NCBI GenBank assembly: GCA_027451265.1
Contig: DAIDJT010000108.1
Coordinates: forward strand, 1 to 8,419
Origin: Bacteroidales bacterium
GTDB lineage: Bacteria > Bacteroidota > Bacteroidia > Bacteroidales > VadinHA17
Length of the DNA: 8,419 nucleotides
Reading direction: 5' to 3'
Shown here piece by piece: positions 1 through 7,000 of this stretch (the first letter of the stretch is position 1; each line of letters starts with the position of its first letter). The position numbers and the translations under genes were made by a program. The notes under the pieces were generated by a model, which searched no databases, was not told the origin of the DNA, and saw only the letters and a program-made list of their open reading frames with translations.

Positions 1-1399
1 CTGTTTTCTGATTCTTTGATGCATCAAAGTCAGGAAGCTTTTCACGGTGGATATTCCGGACCACTTTGCCTTTCCTGTCAAGGAGATTTACCCCGCCCGG
101 ATCATTGATGCTGCTCCATGTTTCAAAGAAGTATGACCCGCCGGGAGAGACCGATGCAGTGTGATAACCTTCACCCGAAGTGACCTGCAGCAGGCGGGTT
201 CCGTCAAGCCTGGCCCGGAAGAGGTGACTGTCCAGCAGATCAGGACCGGTGCCGTTGAAGTAGATCTCCTTTTTAGCTTCATCAACCCTGACTATATCAG
301 TAACCTTCCATCCGAAGTTTGTGATCTGAGATTTCAGGGTGCCGTCCCATGCGTAGTAGTAGAGATTGTACCAGTCATTCCGGCAACTCCTGACAATGAA
401 GCCGCTGCCGTCTTTCATGACATATACGTCCTCAAAAAAGTCAATCCATGTGGGCCTGGTTTCGCGGTAGACCTCGGTGAAGTCACCGGTGGCCACGTCG
501 GCCAGCAGGAATCTCATGTCATTCTGGTCGCGGTTGAGTACCTGCATCATGAGCTTCCTGCTGTCAGGGGTCCATGAGGGCCAGGCTATGTACTGGTCAA
601 TATTCTCATCGGTTTTTACCCATGTGGTCTTCCCTGTAGAGAGGTTAACCACTCCCATTTTCACTTTCGGGTTTGGGTCCCCGGGTTTGGGATAAGGTGT
701 TATCTCGAGCCTTCCATGGTTGCCGTCAGTATTCTCAAGGGCATTGAGATAATACAGAGGAACCGGGTTATCGTCGGTATGGAGGTAAGCAATACTTATT
801 GCGTCAGGAGACCACCAGAATGCGGCGTACCTTGTACCCCTGCCAAGTATTTCCTCCATATAAACCCACGAGGCCCATCCGTTATAGATTTTGTCAGTCG
901 CATCAAAAGTGAGCCTGGTTTCTTTTCTCAGGTCAAGATCATAGACATAAAGATCCCTGTTTTTCGTGTAAGCCAGTTTCCTGTCGCCGGGGGCAAACCG
1001 GGCGTTCATCTCCCGGTCTGGGTCAGATGTCAGTTTCTTTCCCTCACGGATCCCGGAAGAATAGTACCACAGGTCATTGTCGCGTGTAATGACCACAGCC
1101 TGCATATCTGAGGAAGCCGCCATATCAGTGCCGGGCTGTACACCTTCGGGAAGGAAGCCCCTGAGCTTCTCCATATCGTTCACATAATCAGTGACAGGCG
1201 CTGACCTGCCTGTTTTACAGTCATACGAGGAGAAAACCGGTTTTTTGTCATCCCCGATGGTCCTGAGCAGCATATGGGTGTCATCAATCCATTTGACAAT
1301 ACCTGGCTGAGTGTCACCCGCCCCCGGCCTCTGGCCTGCAACGGCTGTAGAAACCAACAGGAACAAGGTGATCTGTAAACTGATGCAAATCTTTTTCAT
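1..1399 (-). CDS. S9 family peptidase, dipeptidyl peptidase IV-like, N-terminal part (runs off left edge)
   Basis: This is an open frame of 466 codons from the ATG at 1399-1397 to the left edge with no stop. Residues 1-21 form a signal peptide (MKK, hydrophobic core, cut probably after AVA before GQ), so the product is exported, probably to the periplasm. The rest is the beta-propeller domain of the DPP-IV N-terminal family. Its hallmark is at about residues 175-205: NGWASWVYMEEILGR, then AFWWSPD, then DDNPVPLYYL. The glutamate pair E182-E183 matches the pair that holds the free N-terminus of the substrate in human DPP-IV (WVYEEEVF), which supports release of dipeptides from peptide N-termini rather than endopeptidase action. 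The catalytic Ser-Asp-His domain (family total about 700-750 aa) lies outside the window, so activity cannot be judged. It is divergent from the acyltransferase gene and has its own promoter. Family call is confident; exact substrate preference (Pro/Ala at position 2) is inferred. Confidence 0.93.
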   Translation of the reverse strand, partial: MKKICISLQITLFLLVSTAVAGQRPGAGDTQPGIVKWIDDTHMLLRTIGDDKKPVFSSYDCKTGRSAPVTDYVNDMEKLRGFLPEGVQPGTDMAASSDMQAVVITRDNDLWYYSSGIREGKKLTSDPDREMNARFAPGDRKLAYTKNRDLYVYDLDLRKETRLTFDATDKIYNGWASWVYMEEILGRGTRYAAFWWSPDAISIAYLHTDDNPVPLYYLNALENTDGNHGRLEITPYPKPGDPNPKVKMGVVNLSTGKTTWVKTDENIDQYIAWPSWTPDSRKLMMQVLNRDQNDMRFLLADVATGDFTEVYRETRPTWIDFFEDVYVMKDGSGFIVRSCRNDWYNLYYYAWDGTLKSQITNFGWKVTDIVRVDEAKKEIYFNGTGPDLLDSHLFRARLDGTRLLQVTSGEGYHTASVSPGGSYFFETWSSINDPGGVNLLDRKGKVVRNIHREKLPDFDASKNQKT

Positions 1400-1438
1400 A
1401 TAAATGGAATTATTGTTCGAGTCTTTTAGTTGAATTAA

Positions 1439-1446
1439 CAAATATA
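1439..1446 (-). promoter_or_regulatory. Bacteroidota-type -7 element for the S9 peptidase gene
   Basis: On the minus strand this reads TATATTTG, an exact match to the Bacteroidota -7 consensus TAnnTTTG. Transcription would begin about 7 nt downstream, near 1432, giving a leader of roughly 33 nt before the ATG at 1399. No convincing TTG or TTTG -33 element is seen 19-22 nt upstream, so this is a partial promoter match. Confidence 0.5.
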
Positions 1447-1515
1447 ATAAACTTAAAACCCGCAGATGTGTAAGATGCCGGACAACACAAATGACAATCG
1501 GGTGCATATAAGTCT

Positions 1516-1523
1516 TATCTTTG
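1516..1523 (+). promoter_or_regulatory. Bacteroidota-type -7 element for the acyltransferase gene
   Basis: TATCTTTG matches the TAnnTTTG consensus exactly. The predicted transcription start is near 1530, which rules out in-frame starts at 1466, 1475 and 1526 for this transcript and favours the ATG at 1580. No clear -33 TTTG is seen. Together with the minus-strand element at 1439-1446 this makes a divergent promoter region. Confidence 0.5.
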
Positions 1524-1579
1524 CCATGGAAAACAGGAAAATGGGGCCAAAAGGAGAGATCTCCGGGCGGGGTGAATGG

Positions 1580-2827
1580 ATGAAGCTTGACAATGCAGCC
1601 AAGATTTATCCGGCCATCACGGGCTCGGAACTGACAGGAGTGTTCCGGATAAGCGTTCATCTCACCGCGCCGGTAGCAGTGAATGCATTGTTAAAGGCTA
1701 CCGAGGAAACTGCAAGGGTTTTTCCGTTATTCAGTGTTGAGCTCTGCAGGGGATTTTTCTGGTATTTTCTTGAGTACAACGGCAAAACACCGAGGGTGAT
1801 GAAAGACAGCGGCCCGCGCTGCCAGCCCTTCCCCCGCACCATGAACGGCGAGCTTCTGTATCGGGTGTTGGTCCGTGGCAAAACAATTTCCGTTGAGTTT
1901 TTTCATATCATTACCGATGGCGGTGGTGCCATTTTCTTCCTCAAAACCCTGCTCAACAATTACTTTCTGCATGCCTCAGGCATTACAGAAATGCCCTTCC
2001 CCGAGGTCAGCGAGGGCCCGCGGCCCGGATGCGAAGATGATCTCTTCTCAAGGCATTATGGCAAAGGGATGCCCCGGCCTGCCGTCCTGCCACGTGCATG
2101 GCACCTTCCATTCAGGCTGAGGGAAGCGCCGAGGTTCAGGGTGACCGAGTTCAGGGTTCCGGCTGAAAATCTGACATTGCTGGCAAGGGAGGCGGGAAGC
2201 ACAATCACGGAGTATCTTGCGGCCACCATGCTGTTCGTGCTTCAGGAAATCAGAACAAGGGAAGGGAAAGGATCACCACACATAAGAGTACAGGTACCGT
2301 TCGATCTCCGGAGGAGATACGAGGCTGACACCCTTCGTAACTTTTCGCTCTTCGCCATGCCAGCCATTGACATGCGGATGGGATATTACTCATTCGATGA
2401 GGTGCTTCGCGAAGTAAAAATGACCATCCAGATGATGACCGATGAAAAGAGAATAAGACAGGTCATCAGCCGGAACGTGTCAAAGGAAAAGAACCCCTTT
2501 ATCCGCATAATCCCCCTCTTCATTAAAAGCCCGGTGCTGCGCATAGCGTACAACAGGTTCGGTCCCAGCCAGTTCACATCCATAGTCACCAATATGGGAA
2601 GGGTGACCCCGAAAGGCCCTGCTGCCGGCCTGATGCAGGCAATGTCAGTCACGCCCCCTCCCCCTCACAGGGACATCAAAACAACTGCCGGGCTTATCAC
2701 CCTCGGGGTTGATTCAATTATAACCTTCGGATCACTTACCGATAACACTGAACTCGAACGAGGCTTCGTGAAATGGCTCACTGATGCAGGATTGCCGGTA
2801 AAGATCCGCAATAACGAAACAGCATAA
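1580..2827 (+). CDS. HxxxDG acyltransferase of the condensation / alcohol acetyltransferase superfamily
   Basis: The protein of 415 aa belongs to the CoA-dependent acyltransferase fold that includes alcohol acetyltransferases, PapA-type enzymes and condensation domains. The active-site motif HIITDGG lies at residues 109-115, with H109 as the probable general base and D113 structural. The usual tandem HH is FH here, leaving only the second His. Other family-like stretches are PFDLRRR (from residue 240), TLRNF (251-255) and VTNMGR (around 336-341). No signal peptide or membrane segment is seen, so it is probably cytoplasmic. The frame stays open upstream to an ATG at 1466, but the promoter-like TATCTTTG at 1516-1523 lies inside that extension. 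I therefore chose the ATG at 1580, preceded by a G-rich stretch (GGCGGGGTGAATGG) and followed by MKLDNAAKIYPA, where homology-like sequence begins. A zinc-ribbon membrane protein gene follows after 5 nt. Acyl donor and acceptor are unknown; O-acylation of an alcohol or lipid is only a guess. Confidence 0.75.
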   Translation: MKLDNAAKIYPAITGSELTGVFRISVHLTAPVAVNALLKATEETARVFPLFSVELCRGFFWYFLEYNGKTPRVMKDSGPRCQPFPRTMNGELLYRVLVRGKTISVEFFHIITDGGGAIFFLKTLLNNYFLHASGITEMPFPEVSEGPRPGCEDDLFSRHYGKGMPRPAVLPRAWHLPFRLREAPRFRVTEFRVPAENLTLLAREAGSTITEYLAATMLFVLQEIRTREGKGSPHIRVQVPFDLRRRYEADTLRNFSLFAMPAIDMRMGYYSFDEVLREVKMTIQMMTDEKRIRQVISRNVSKEKNPFIRIIPLFIKSPVLRIAYNRFGPSQFTSIVTNMGRVTPKGPAAGLMQAMSVTPPPPHRDIKTTAGLITLGVDSIITFGSLTDNTELERGFVKWLTDAGLPVKIRNNETA

Positions 2828-2832
2828 CAATC

Positions 2833-3516
2833 ATGGCAATATGTAAAAACTGCGGCGTTGACCTCGGTGAAGGAAATGAGAAGTGTCCGCTTTGTGAACC
2901 GGCTGACAGCAAACCAGGGAGAATCGTCACTGCTGCTGACCTCTTCAGGCTTTCAAGGATAGAAAACACAAGGCACCTGTACGAAATAACCCTGCTTCTC
3001 CTGGTTTCAGGCGTTATAATCACACTGGCAATTGATGCGGTCTTAGGCAGGGGGATGAGCTGGTCACTGACAACAACAACCTGCCTTGGCTACCTGATCG
3101 TTTTCATTTCTGCCATTTACCTTCTGAGAAAGAGACCTTACCTGGTCATCTCACTTGCCACCGCAGCAACCCTTGTTTTCCTTTTTCTCCTTGACCGGCT
3201 CACAGGTCACCCGGGCTGGTTCCGGTCCATTGCCAGCCCGCTGACAGTGGCTGCCGCAATGCTTACAGCAGCAGTGCTCTTCCTGAATTCACTCAGCAGG
3301 TACAGAGGCCTCAACCTGCTGGCAACAATACTTATTGCAATGGCGCTGTTTGTGCTCATCACTGAGTTTCTGACTGACCGTCTGCTGACATCTGCCTACA
3401 GACCGCAATGGTCAGTAATCACAGCCGCCTCACTGGTGATAATAGCCATGTTCTTTATCTTTATCCATTACAGGATGAAAAGGGGAAGAAGCCTTGGCCG
3501 CCTGTTCCATATTTGA
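2833..3516 (+). CDS. Zinc-ribbon, six-TM membrane protein (DUF6320-like)
   Basis: The protein has 227 aa. It opens with a rubredoxin-like zinc ribbon: CKNC at residues 4-7 and CPLC at 18-21, so four cysteines in a CxxC-x10-CxxC layout. A polar linker follows, then about six hydrophobic segments at roughly 49-71, 75-97, 102-122, 133-153, 159-180 and 193-214, ending in a basic tail (RMKRGRSLGR). By the positive-inside rule the zinc ribbon is probably cytoplasmic. From memory this architecture matches DUF6320 proteins; I could not search to confirm it. It begins 5 nt after the acyltransferase stop, so the two are very likely co-transcribed and may form one membrane-linked acylation unit. The four Cys could instead serve as a redox or structural element. 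The biochemical role is not known to me. Confidence 0.75.
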   Translation: MAICKNCGVDLGEGNEKCPLCEPADSKPGRIVTAADLFRLSRIENTRHLYEITLLLLVSGVIITLAIDAVLGRGMSWSLTTTTCLGYLIVFISAIYLLRKRPYLVISLATAATLVFLFLLDRLTGHPGWFRSIASPLTVAAAMLTAAVLFLNSLSRYRGLNLLATILIAMALFVLITEFLTDRLLTSAYRPQWSVITAASLVIIAMFFIFIHYRMKRGRSLGRLFHI

Positions 3517-3526
3517 AATATCTTTG
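3494..3526 (+). promoter_or_regulatory. Promoter for pepT and the M28 peptidase gene
   Basis: TTG at 3494-3496 and TATCTTTG at 3519-3526 are separated by 22 nt, within the spacing seen for Bacteroidota TTG/TAnnTTTG promoters. The -33 element lies inside the end of the upstream membrane-protein gene, and the -7 element starts 2 nt after its stop. The predicted start is near 3533, giving a leader of about 107 nt before the pepT ATG. Confidence 0.55.
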
Positions 3527-3555
3527 AGTTTTTAGTTCTCTGATGAAACGATACC

Positions 3556-3595
3556 CTTTCACCGCAATGATGGCGGTGAAGGAATGCGGTTCCTT
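3556..3595 (+). promoter_or_regulatory. Two overlapping, mutually exclusive hairpins in the pepT leader
   Basis: Hairpin A pairs TTCACCGC (3558-3565) with GCGGTGAA (3573-3580) over a 7-nt loop and can extend outward by a T-G and a C-G pair. Hairpin B pairs AAGGAA (3579-3584) with TTCCTT (3590-3595) over the loop TGCGG. They share 3579-3582, so full A and full B cannot form together. B is followed by CAGTTTTAAT, a short T run that would make a weak terminator at best. The arrangement could end transcription from the upstream genes or act as an attenuator-like switch. It matches no riboswitch family I recognise. Confidence 0.4.
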
Positions 3596-3639
3596 CAGTT
3601 TTAATGATTAAATTTAACTGCCTAACCAAATTATAGCTG

Positions 3640-4872
3640 ATGCAGAGCCTTCTTGAAAGATTTCTCGGGTATGTCCGGTTTGAGACAAGACCTGATGATT
3701 CAAACACCTCATCACCCTCATCTTTGACCCAGATGCTCTTCGCCGAGAGGCTGGCTGACGAGATGGAAAAGATCGGGATGTCAGAAGTGACACTTGACGG
3801 CAACGGGTACCTCATGGCCACCCTGCCGGCAAACAACGGCTCCGGGGGCACGATCATAGGCTTAATTGCCCATATGGACACAAGTCCGGAAGCCCCCTCG
3901 GCAAACATCAACCCGCGGGTGTTCCCCGACTATGATGGTAACGACATAGTGCTGAATTCCGAAAGAGGGGTCATTCTCTCCCCTTCTGAGTTTCCTGACC
4001 TGGCTAAATACAAGGGACAGACCTTGATAACCACTGACGGAACAACCCTGCTTGGAGCTGATGACAAGGCAGGGATAGCCGAGATAATGACAGCCTGCGA
4101 GTATCTCCTTTCAAACCCTTCCCTGAAACACGGGAAGATAAGGATTGCCTTCACTCCTGACGAGGAAATAGGAAGAGGAGCCGATAATTTTGACGTCAAA
4201 CGGTTCGGGGCTGACTATGCTTACACCCTCGACGGCGGAGGCATCGGTGAGCTGGAATATGAAAATTTCAATGCTGCTGCAGCCACCGTGTCCGTCAAGG
4301 GACGAAGCGTCCATCCGGGAACGGCAAAGGACACAATGATAAACTCAATAATGGTAGCTGCTTTCCTTGACACCCTCCTACCCGGGAAGGAAAGACCCGA
4401 GCACACTGCCGGTTATGAAGGATTCTTCCATTTGTATGACATCAGGGGGTCAGTGGAAGAAACCGTTATGAAGTACATCATCCGCGACCATGATCCGGTG
4501 AAATTCGCAGACAGGAAGAGAATTCTCAATGAGGCTGCGGAATCAGCACGGGCAAAGTATTCAGGCGCAGAGATTTCAATAACCATGCGCGACCAGTATT
4601 TCAACATGAAAGAGATTATCGAGGCCAACTATCCCATCATGGAAGCTGCCATTGAGGCCTACCGCAAGGCAGGATTAGAACCGGTCATCAAGCCCGTCAG
4701 GGGTGGCACCGACGGCGCCAGGCTCTCATTCATGGGTCTCCCGTTCCCCAACCTGTTTACCGGCGGACATAACTACCACGGACGGTATGAGTTTATACCC
4801 CTACAGTCAATGGAAAAGGCCGTTGAGGTAATCATCAATCTTTGCACATCAGTAAAAGAATCATCTGAATGA
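3640..4872 (+). CDS. pepT: Peptidase T (tripeptide aminopeptidase, M20B)
   Basis: The product removes the N-terminal residue from tripeptides in the cytoplasm and uses two zinc ions. It has 410 aa, against about 408 in E. coli PepT. All expected sites are present: HMDT with H78 (zinc) and D80; GADDKAG with bridging D141; PDEE with the catalytic base E175 and ligand E176; YTLDGG with D198; and GGHNYHGRYEF near the C-terminus with H380 as last ligand. The segment VKGRSVHPG around residues 222-230 belongs to the inserted dimerisation domain, as does the PepT-typical GGTDGARLSFMGLP further on. There is no signal peptide. No Shine-Dalgarno sequence precedes the ATG, which is usual in this phylum, and the N-terminus aligns with the family, so the start is well placed. 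Its last 4 nt overlap the next start codon (ATGA), implying translational coupling to the M28 lipoprotein. Confidence 0.95.
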   Translation: MQSLLERFLGYVRFETRPDDSNTSSPSSLTQMLFAERLADEMEKIGMSEVTLDGNGYLMATLPANNGSGGTIIGLIAHMDTSPEAPSANINPRVFPDYDGNDIVLNSERGVILSPSEFPDLAKYKGQTLITTDGTTLLGADDKAGIAEIMTACEYLLSNPSLKHGKIRIAFTPDEEIGRGADNFDVKRFGADYAYTLDGGGIGELEYENFNAAAATVSVKGRSVHPGTAKDTMINSIMVAAFLDTLLPGKERPEHTAGYEGFFHLYDIRGSVEETVMKYIIRDHDPVKFADRKRILNEAAESARAKYSGAEISITMRDQYFNMKEIIEANYPIMEAAIEAYRKAGLEPVIKPVRGGTDGARLSFMGLPFPNLFTGGHNYHGRYEFIPLQSMEKAVEVIINLCTSVKESSE

Positions 4873-6497
4873 AAAAATTCATTGTCCCACTGGCAGTGAT
4901 GGCGGTCGTTGCCGCTGCTTGCGGCGGGAACCGTTCAATTGAAAAGGCTTCCGCGACCATAACGGCTAAAGAATTGCGCGATTACACACGCATCCTGGGA
5001 GCTGACAGCATGATGGGCCGAAAACCCTTCACCCCCGGAGAAAATATCACTGTCAATTACCTTGCCGGTGAACTCGGAAGAATCGGGTTCAGTCCTGCTT
5101 TCGGCAACAGCTGGTTCCAGGAGGTGCCGCTGGTTGAAATAACCACAAAAGTGCAGGGCCCCGTGGTCATTACTGCGGCCGGCAGCAAAATGGAAATGAC
5201 AGTACCTGACGATGTCGCCATCGAGTCCCCATCAATGAAGGAATTTGTTGAACTTGTGGATATACCAATGGTTTTCTGCGGGTTTGGCATTGTTGCACCC
5301 GAATACGGCTGGAACGATTTCTCGGCTGTTGATGTAAAGGGAAAGTGCGCGGTGGTGCTGATCAATGATCCGGGGCTCTACACCGGCGACTCCGCTCTAT
5401 TCAGGGGAAAGACGATGACATACTACGGGCGATGGACCTGCAAGTATGAGGAAGCTGCCAGGCAGGGTGCGGCTGCAATCCTGATAATTCATGAGACAGC
5501 AGGTGCAGGTTATGACTATTCCATACCCCGCAAAAGCTCAATTTCACCAGGACTTTACCAGGAACCTGCCCCGGGTGACCCCGAACCGTGCCCCGTGACA
5601 GGCTGGATCAGCGCCGGAGCTGCAGACCGGCTCTTCGGGGCACTGGGTCATGACATTGAAAAACTGCGCAGAGAAGCCTGCAACAGGGACTTCAAGGCAT
5701 TTGAAACGGGCGCATCAATATCATTGCAGCTGACCAACAGCCACATCAGGAACAGCTCGCTGAACGTTGCAGGTATACTTCCCGGAAGCACTCATCCTGA
5801 AGAAGCAATAGTTATCACGGCACACTGGGACCATTTTGGCGTTGGCGAAACGGAGAATGGTGATTCAATATATAACGGGGCTGTGGATAACGGCACCTCC
5901 ATGGCCTGGGCCCTGGAGATAGGCGAAGCCTTTGCTTCGATGAAAAAGAGACCTGAAAGGTCTGTGATACTTTTCTTTCCGACATCGGAAGAACAGGGAC
6001 TGCTTGGCTCCTCATGGTTTGTTGCTAATCCGCCTATCAGGGTTGAAAACCTTGTTGCTTGTTTCAACAATGACCTCCTCCTGCCTCTTGGAAGGATGAA
6101 GGATTTTATGGTAACCGGATACGGACAGTCAGAACTCGACGACATGCTTGCCCGAGCCGCCATGAAACAGAACAGATACCTTCTGCCTGACCCAAACCCG
6201 GAGACAGGCATGTACTTCCGCTCTGACCACTTTTCATTTGCACATGCCGGAGTACCGGCGCTCTTTGCCCGTGGCAACTGTGACAGCAGGGAGTTCGGCA
6301 GGGAATGGGCTGCAACCCGCGAGAAGGAGTATTTAACCGGCAGATACCACAAGCCTGCAGATAATTACTATCCTGAAATGAATTTTGACGGCATCACTGA
6401 AGACGCCAGGGCAGTATTTGATGTAGCCTTTTATATTGTAACCAGTGATATCAGACCTGCATGGAAAGCAGGTTCTGAATTCGCAAATATCAGATAA
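4869..6497 (+). CDS. M28 family zinc metallopeptidase lipoprotein with PA domain
   Basis: The product is a 542-aa secreted aminopeptidase-like enzyme. Residues 1-18 are a lipoprotein signal ending in the lipobox VAAAC, with C18 as lipid anchor and GGN following, so it sits on the envelope facing the periplasm or outside. A protease-associated (PA) domain spans roughly 130-260, seen as FCGFGIVAPEYGW and VDVKGKCAVVL. The M28 domain follows, with the full two-zinc site: H319 and D321 (AHWDHFG), bridging D340 (AVDNGTS), E374-E375 (TSEEQG, base and ligand), D402 (FNND) and H454 (RSDHFSF). All catalytic residues are kept, so it should be active. It is coupled to pepT by the 4-nt ATGA overlap. Extracytoplasmic trimming of peptides by this enzyme could feed the cytoplasmic tripeptidase. 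The precise residue preference cannot be read from the sequence. Confidence 0.93.
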   Translation: MKKFIVPLAVMAVVAAACGGNRSIEKASATITAKELRDYTRILGADSMMGRKPFTPGENITVNYLAGELGRIGFSPAFGNSWFQEVPLVEITTKVQGPVVITAAGSKMEMTVPDDVAIESPSMKEFVELVDIPMVFCGFGIVAPEYGWNDFSAVDVKGKCAVVLINDPGLYTGDSALFRGKTMTYYGRWTCKYEEAARQGAAAILIIHETAGAGYDYSIPRKSSISPGLYQEPAPGDPEPCPVTGWISAGAADRLFGALGHDIEKLRREACNRDFKAFETGASISLQLTNSHIRNSSLNVAGILPGSTHPEEAIVITAHWDHFGVGETENGDSIYNGAVDNGTSMAWALEIGEAFASMKKRPERSVILFFPTSEEQGLLGSSWFVANPPIRVENLVACFNNDLLLPLGRMKDFMVTGYGQSELDDMLARAAMKQNRYLLPDPNPETGMYFRSDHFSFAHAGVPALFARGNCDSREFGREWAATREKEYLTGRYHKPADNYYPEMNFDGITEDARAVFDVAFYIVTSDIRPAWKAGSEFANIR

Positions 6498-6498
6498 T

Positions 6499-6514
6499 TA
6501 ATATATTGATATTA
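6499..6514. other. AT-only inverted repeat after the M28 gene
   Basis: TAATAT (6499-6504) and ATATTA (6509-6514) form a 6-bp stem with the loop ATTG, 1 nt after the stop codon. It has no GC pairs and no following T run, so a terminator role is weakly supported. The region 6498-6590 is much more AT-rich than the flanking genes. Confidence 0.2.
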
Positions 6515-6550
6515 TAAAATATTTCAACACTTAAATGAATTCTGTTTTCA

Positions 6551-6567
6551 TTGTTATTTATATAACA
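6551..6567. promoter_or_regulatory. Upstream dyad, second possible Rex-like operator
   Basis: TGTTAT (6552-6557), spacer TTAT, ATAACA (6562-6567) is a perfect 6-bp dyad. With the preceding T it reads TTGTTA-n6-TAACA, close to the clostridial Rex form TTGTTAAnnnnTTAACAA but lacking the inner A/T pair. It ends 1 nt before the stronger dyad at 6569-6584, so two sites could lie on neighbouring DNA turns. It may instead be chance in AT-rich DNA. Confidence 0.35.
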
Positions 6568-6568
6568 G

Positions 6569-6584
6569 TGTGAATATATTCACA
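6569..6584. promoter_or_regulatory. Perfect 16-bp palindrome, putative Rex (or CRP/FNR-type) operator
   Basis: TGTGAATATATTCACA is identical to its reverse complement. It fits the Rex operator TTGTGAAnnnnTTCACAA at every position except the outermost 5' base, which is G at 6568. Its centre lies about 31 nt before the predicted transcription start, covering the -33 region, as expected for repression. It also fits the CRP form TGTGA-n6-TCACA, so the sequence alone does not settle the regulator. Redox control by Rex is favoured by the hydrogenase operon downstream. Confidence 0.6.
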
Positions 6585-6593
6585 AATAATATT

Positions 6594-6601
6594 TATCTTT
6601 G
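6594..6601 (+). promoter_or_regulatory. Bacteroidota-type -7 element of the hydrogenase operon
   Basis: TATCTTTG matches TAnnTTTG exactly. TGTG at 6569-6572, 21 nt upstream, is a one-mismatch -33 TTTG and is part of the palindromic operator. The predicted start is near 6608, leaving a leader of about 36 nt before the ATG at 6644. Confidence 0.65.
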
Positions 6602-6643
6602 CACTGTCGTATAATATTAGTGTACTTGGGAAACAGTGGTAAA

Positions 6644-6988
6644 ATGAAATTGGAAGAAATTTGTTCAGTGTTGAACGGAACGGTGGTTTGCGGAAGTGAC
6701 AGGGCTGACCGTGAGGTTACTCATGCTTTTGCTTCAGACCTGATGAGTGACGTCCTCACGGTTAACTGCAACAACCTCCTCCTTATAACGGGGCTTGCCA
6801 ATTTGCAGACCATACGCACTGCAGAAATGTCGGATATTGACTGCATACTGTTCGTCCGCAACAAGTCAGTCACACCGGAGATGAAAAAACTGGCCGAAGA
6901 GCTCGGCATGACGCTGATAACCTGCCCGCGGACGATGTTCAGGGCCTCAGGCGAGCTGTACAGGGCCGGAATCAAACCTCTTTTCTGA
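6644..6988 (+). CDS. DRTGG domain-containing protein, first gene of hydrogenase operon
   Basis: This is a 114-aa soluble protein made almost only of one DRTGG domain. Visible family-like segments are VTHAFASDLMSDVL (about 25-38), LLITGL (46-51), DCILFVRNK (about 66-74) and a C-terminal LITCPRTMFRASGELYRAG. DRTGG domains also occur beside CBS or kinase-related domains in other proteins and are thought to sense or bind a ligand; their function is not established. Stand-alone forms recur beside HATPase and [FeFe]-hydrogenase genes in anaerobes, as here. The ATG at 6644 is chosen because an in-frame TTG at 6599 lies inside the -7 promoter box and cannot be in the message. The next gene starts 12 nt after the stop if its ATG at 7001 is used. 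Confidence 0.8.
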   Translation: MKLEEICSVLNGTVVCGSDRADREVTHAFASDLMSDVLTVNCNNLLLITGLANLQTIRTAEMSDIDCILFVRNKSVTPEMKKLAEELGMTLITCPRTMFRASGELYRAGIKPLF

Positions 6989-7000
6989 TCAACCGTGGCA

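Noticed and set aside
161..1111. Plus-strand open frames at 161-577, 477-695 and 716-1111
   Set aside because: They lie opposite the continuous S9 peptidase frame, which shows clear family motifs; the plus-strand translations resemble nothing and are shadows.
5792..6352. A 186-codon minus-strand open frame
   Set aside because: It is antisense to the M28 catalytic core, whose zinc ligands are all present in the plus frame; the minus translation is low in recognisable structure.
6498..6550. Terminator after the M28 gene
   Set aside because: The only stem nearby (6499-6514) is all A/T with no T run, so I list it only as a weak inverted repeat.
6569..6584. Reading the palindrome as a CRP site only
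   Set aside because: The match to TGTGA-n6-TCACA is exact, but the position over -33 and the redox genes downstream suit Rex better. Kept as the alternative, not as the main call.
6599..6643. Longer start for the DRTGG protein at a TTG
   Set aside because: It falls inside the -7 promoter element and upstream of the expected transcription start; the ATG at 6644 fits the domain boundary.
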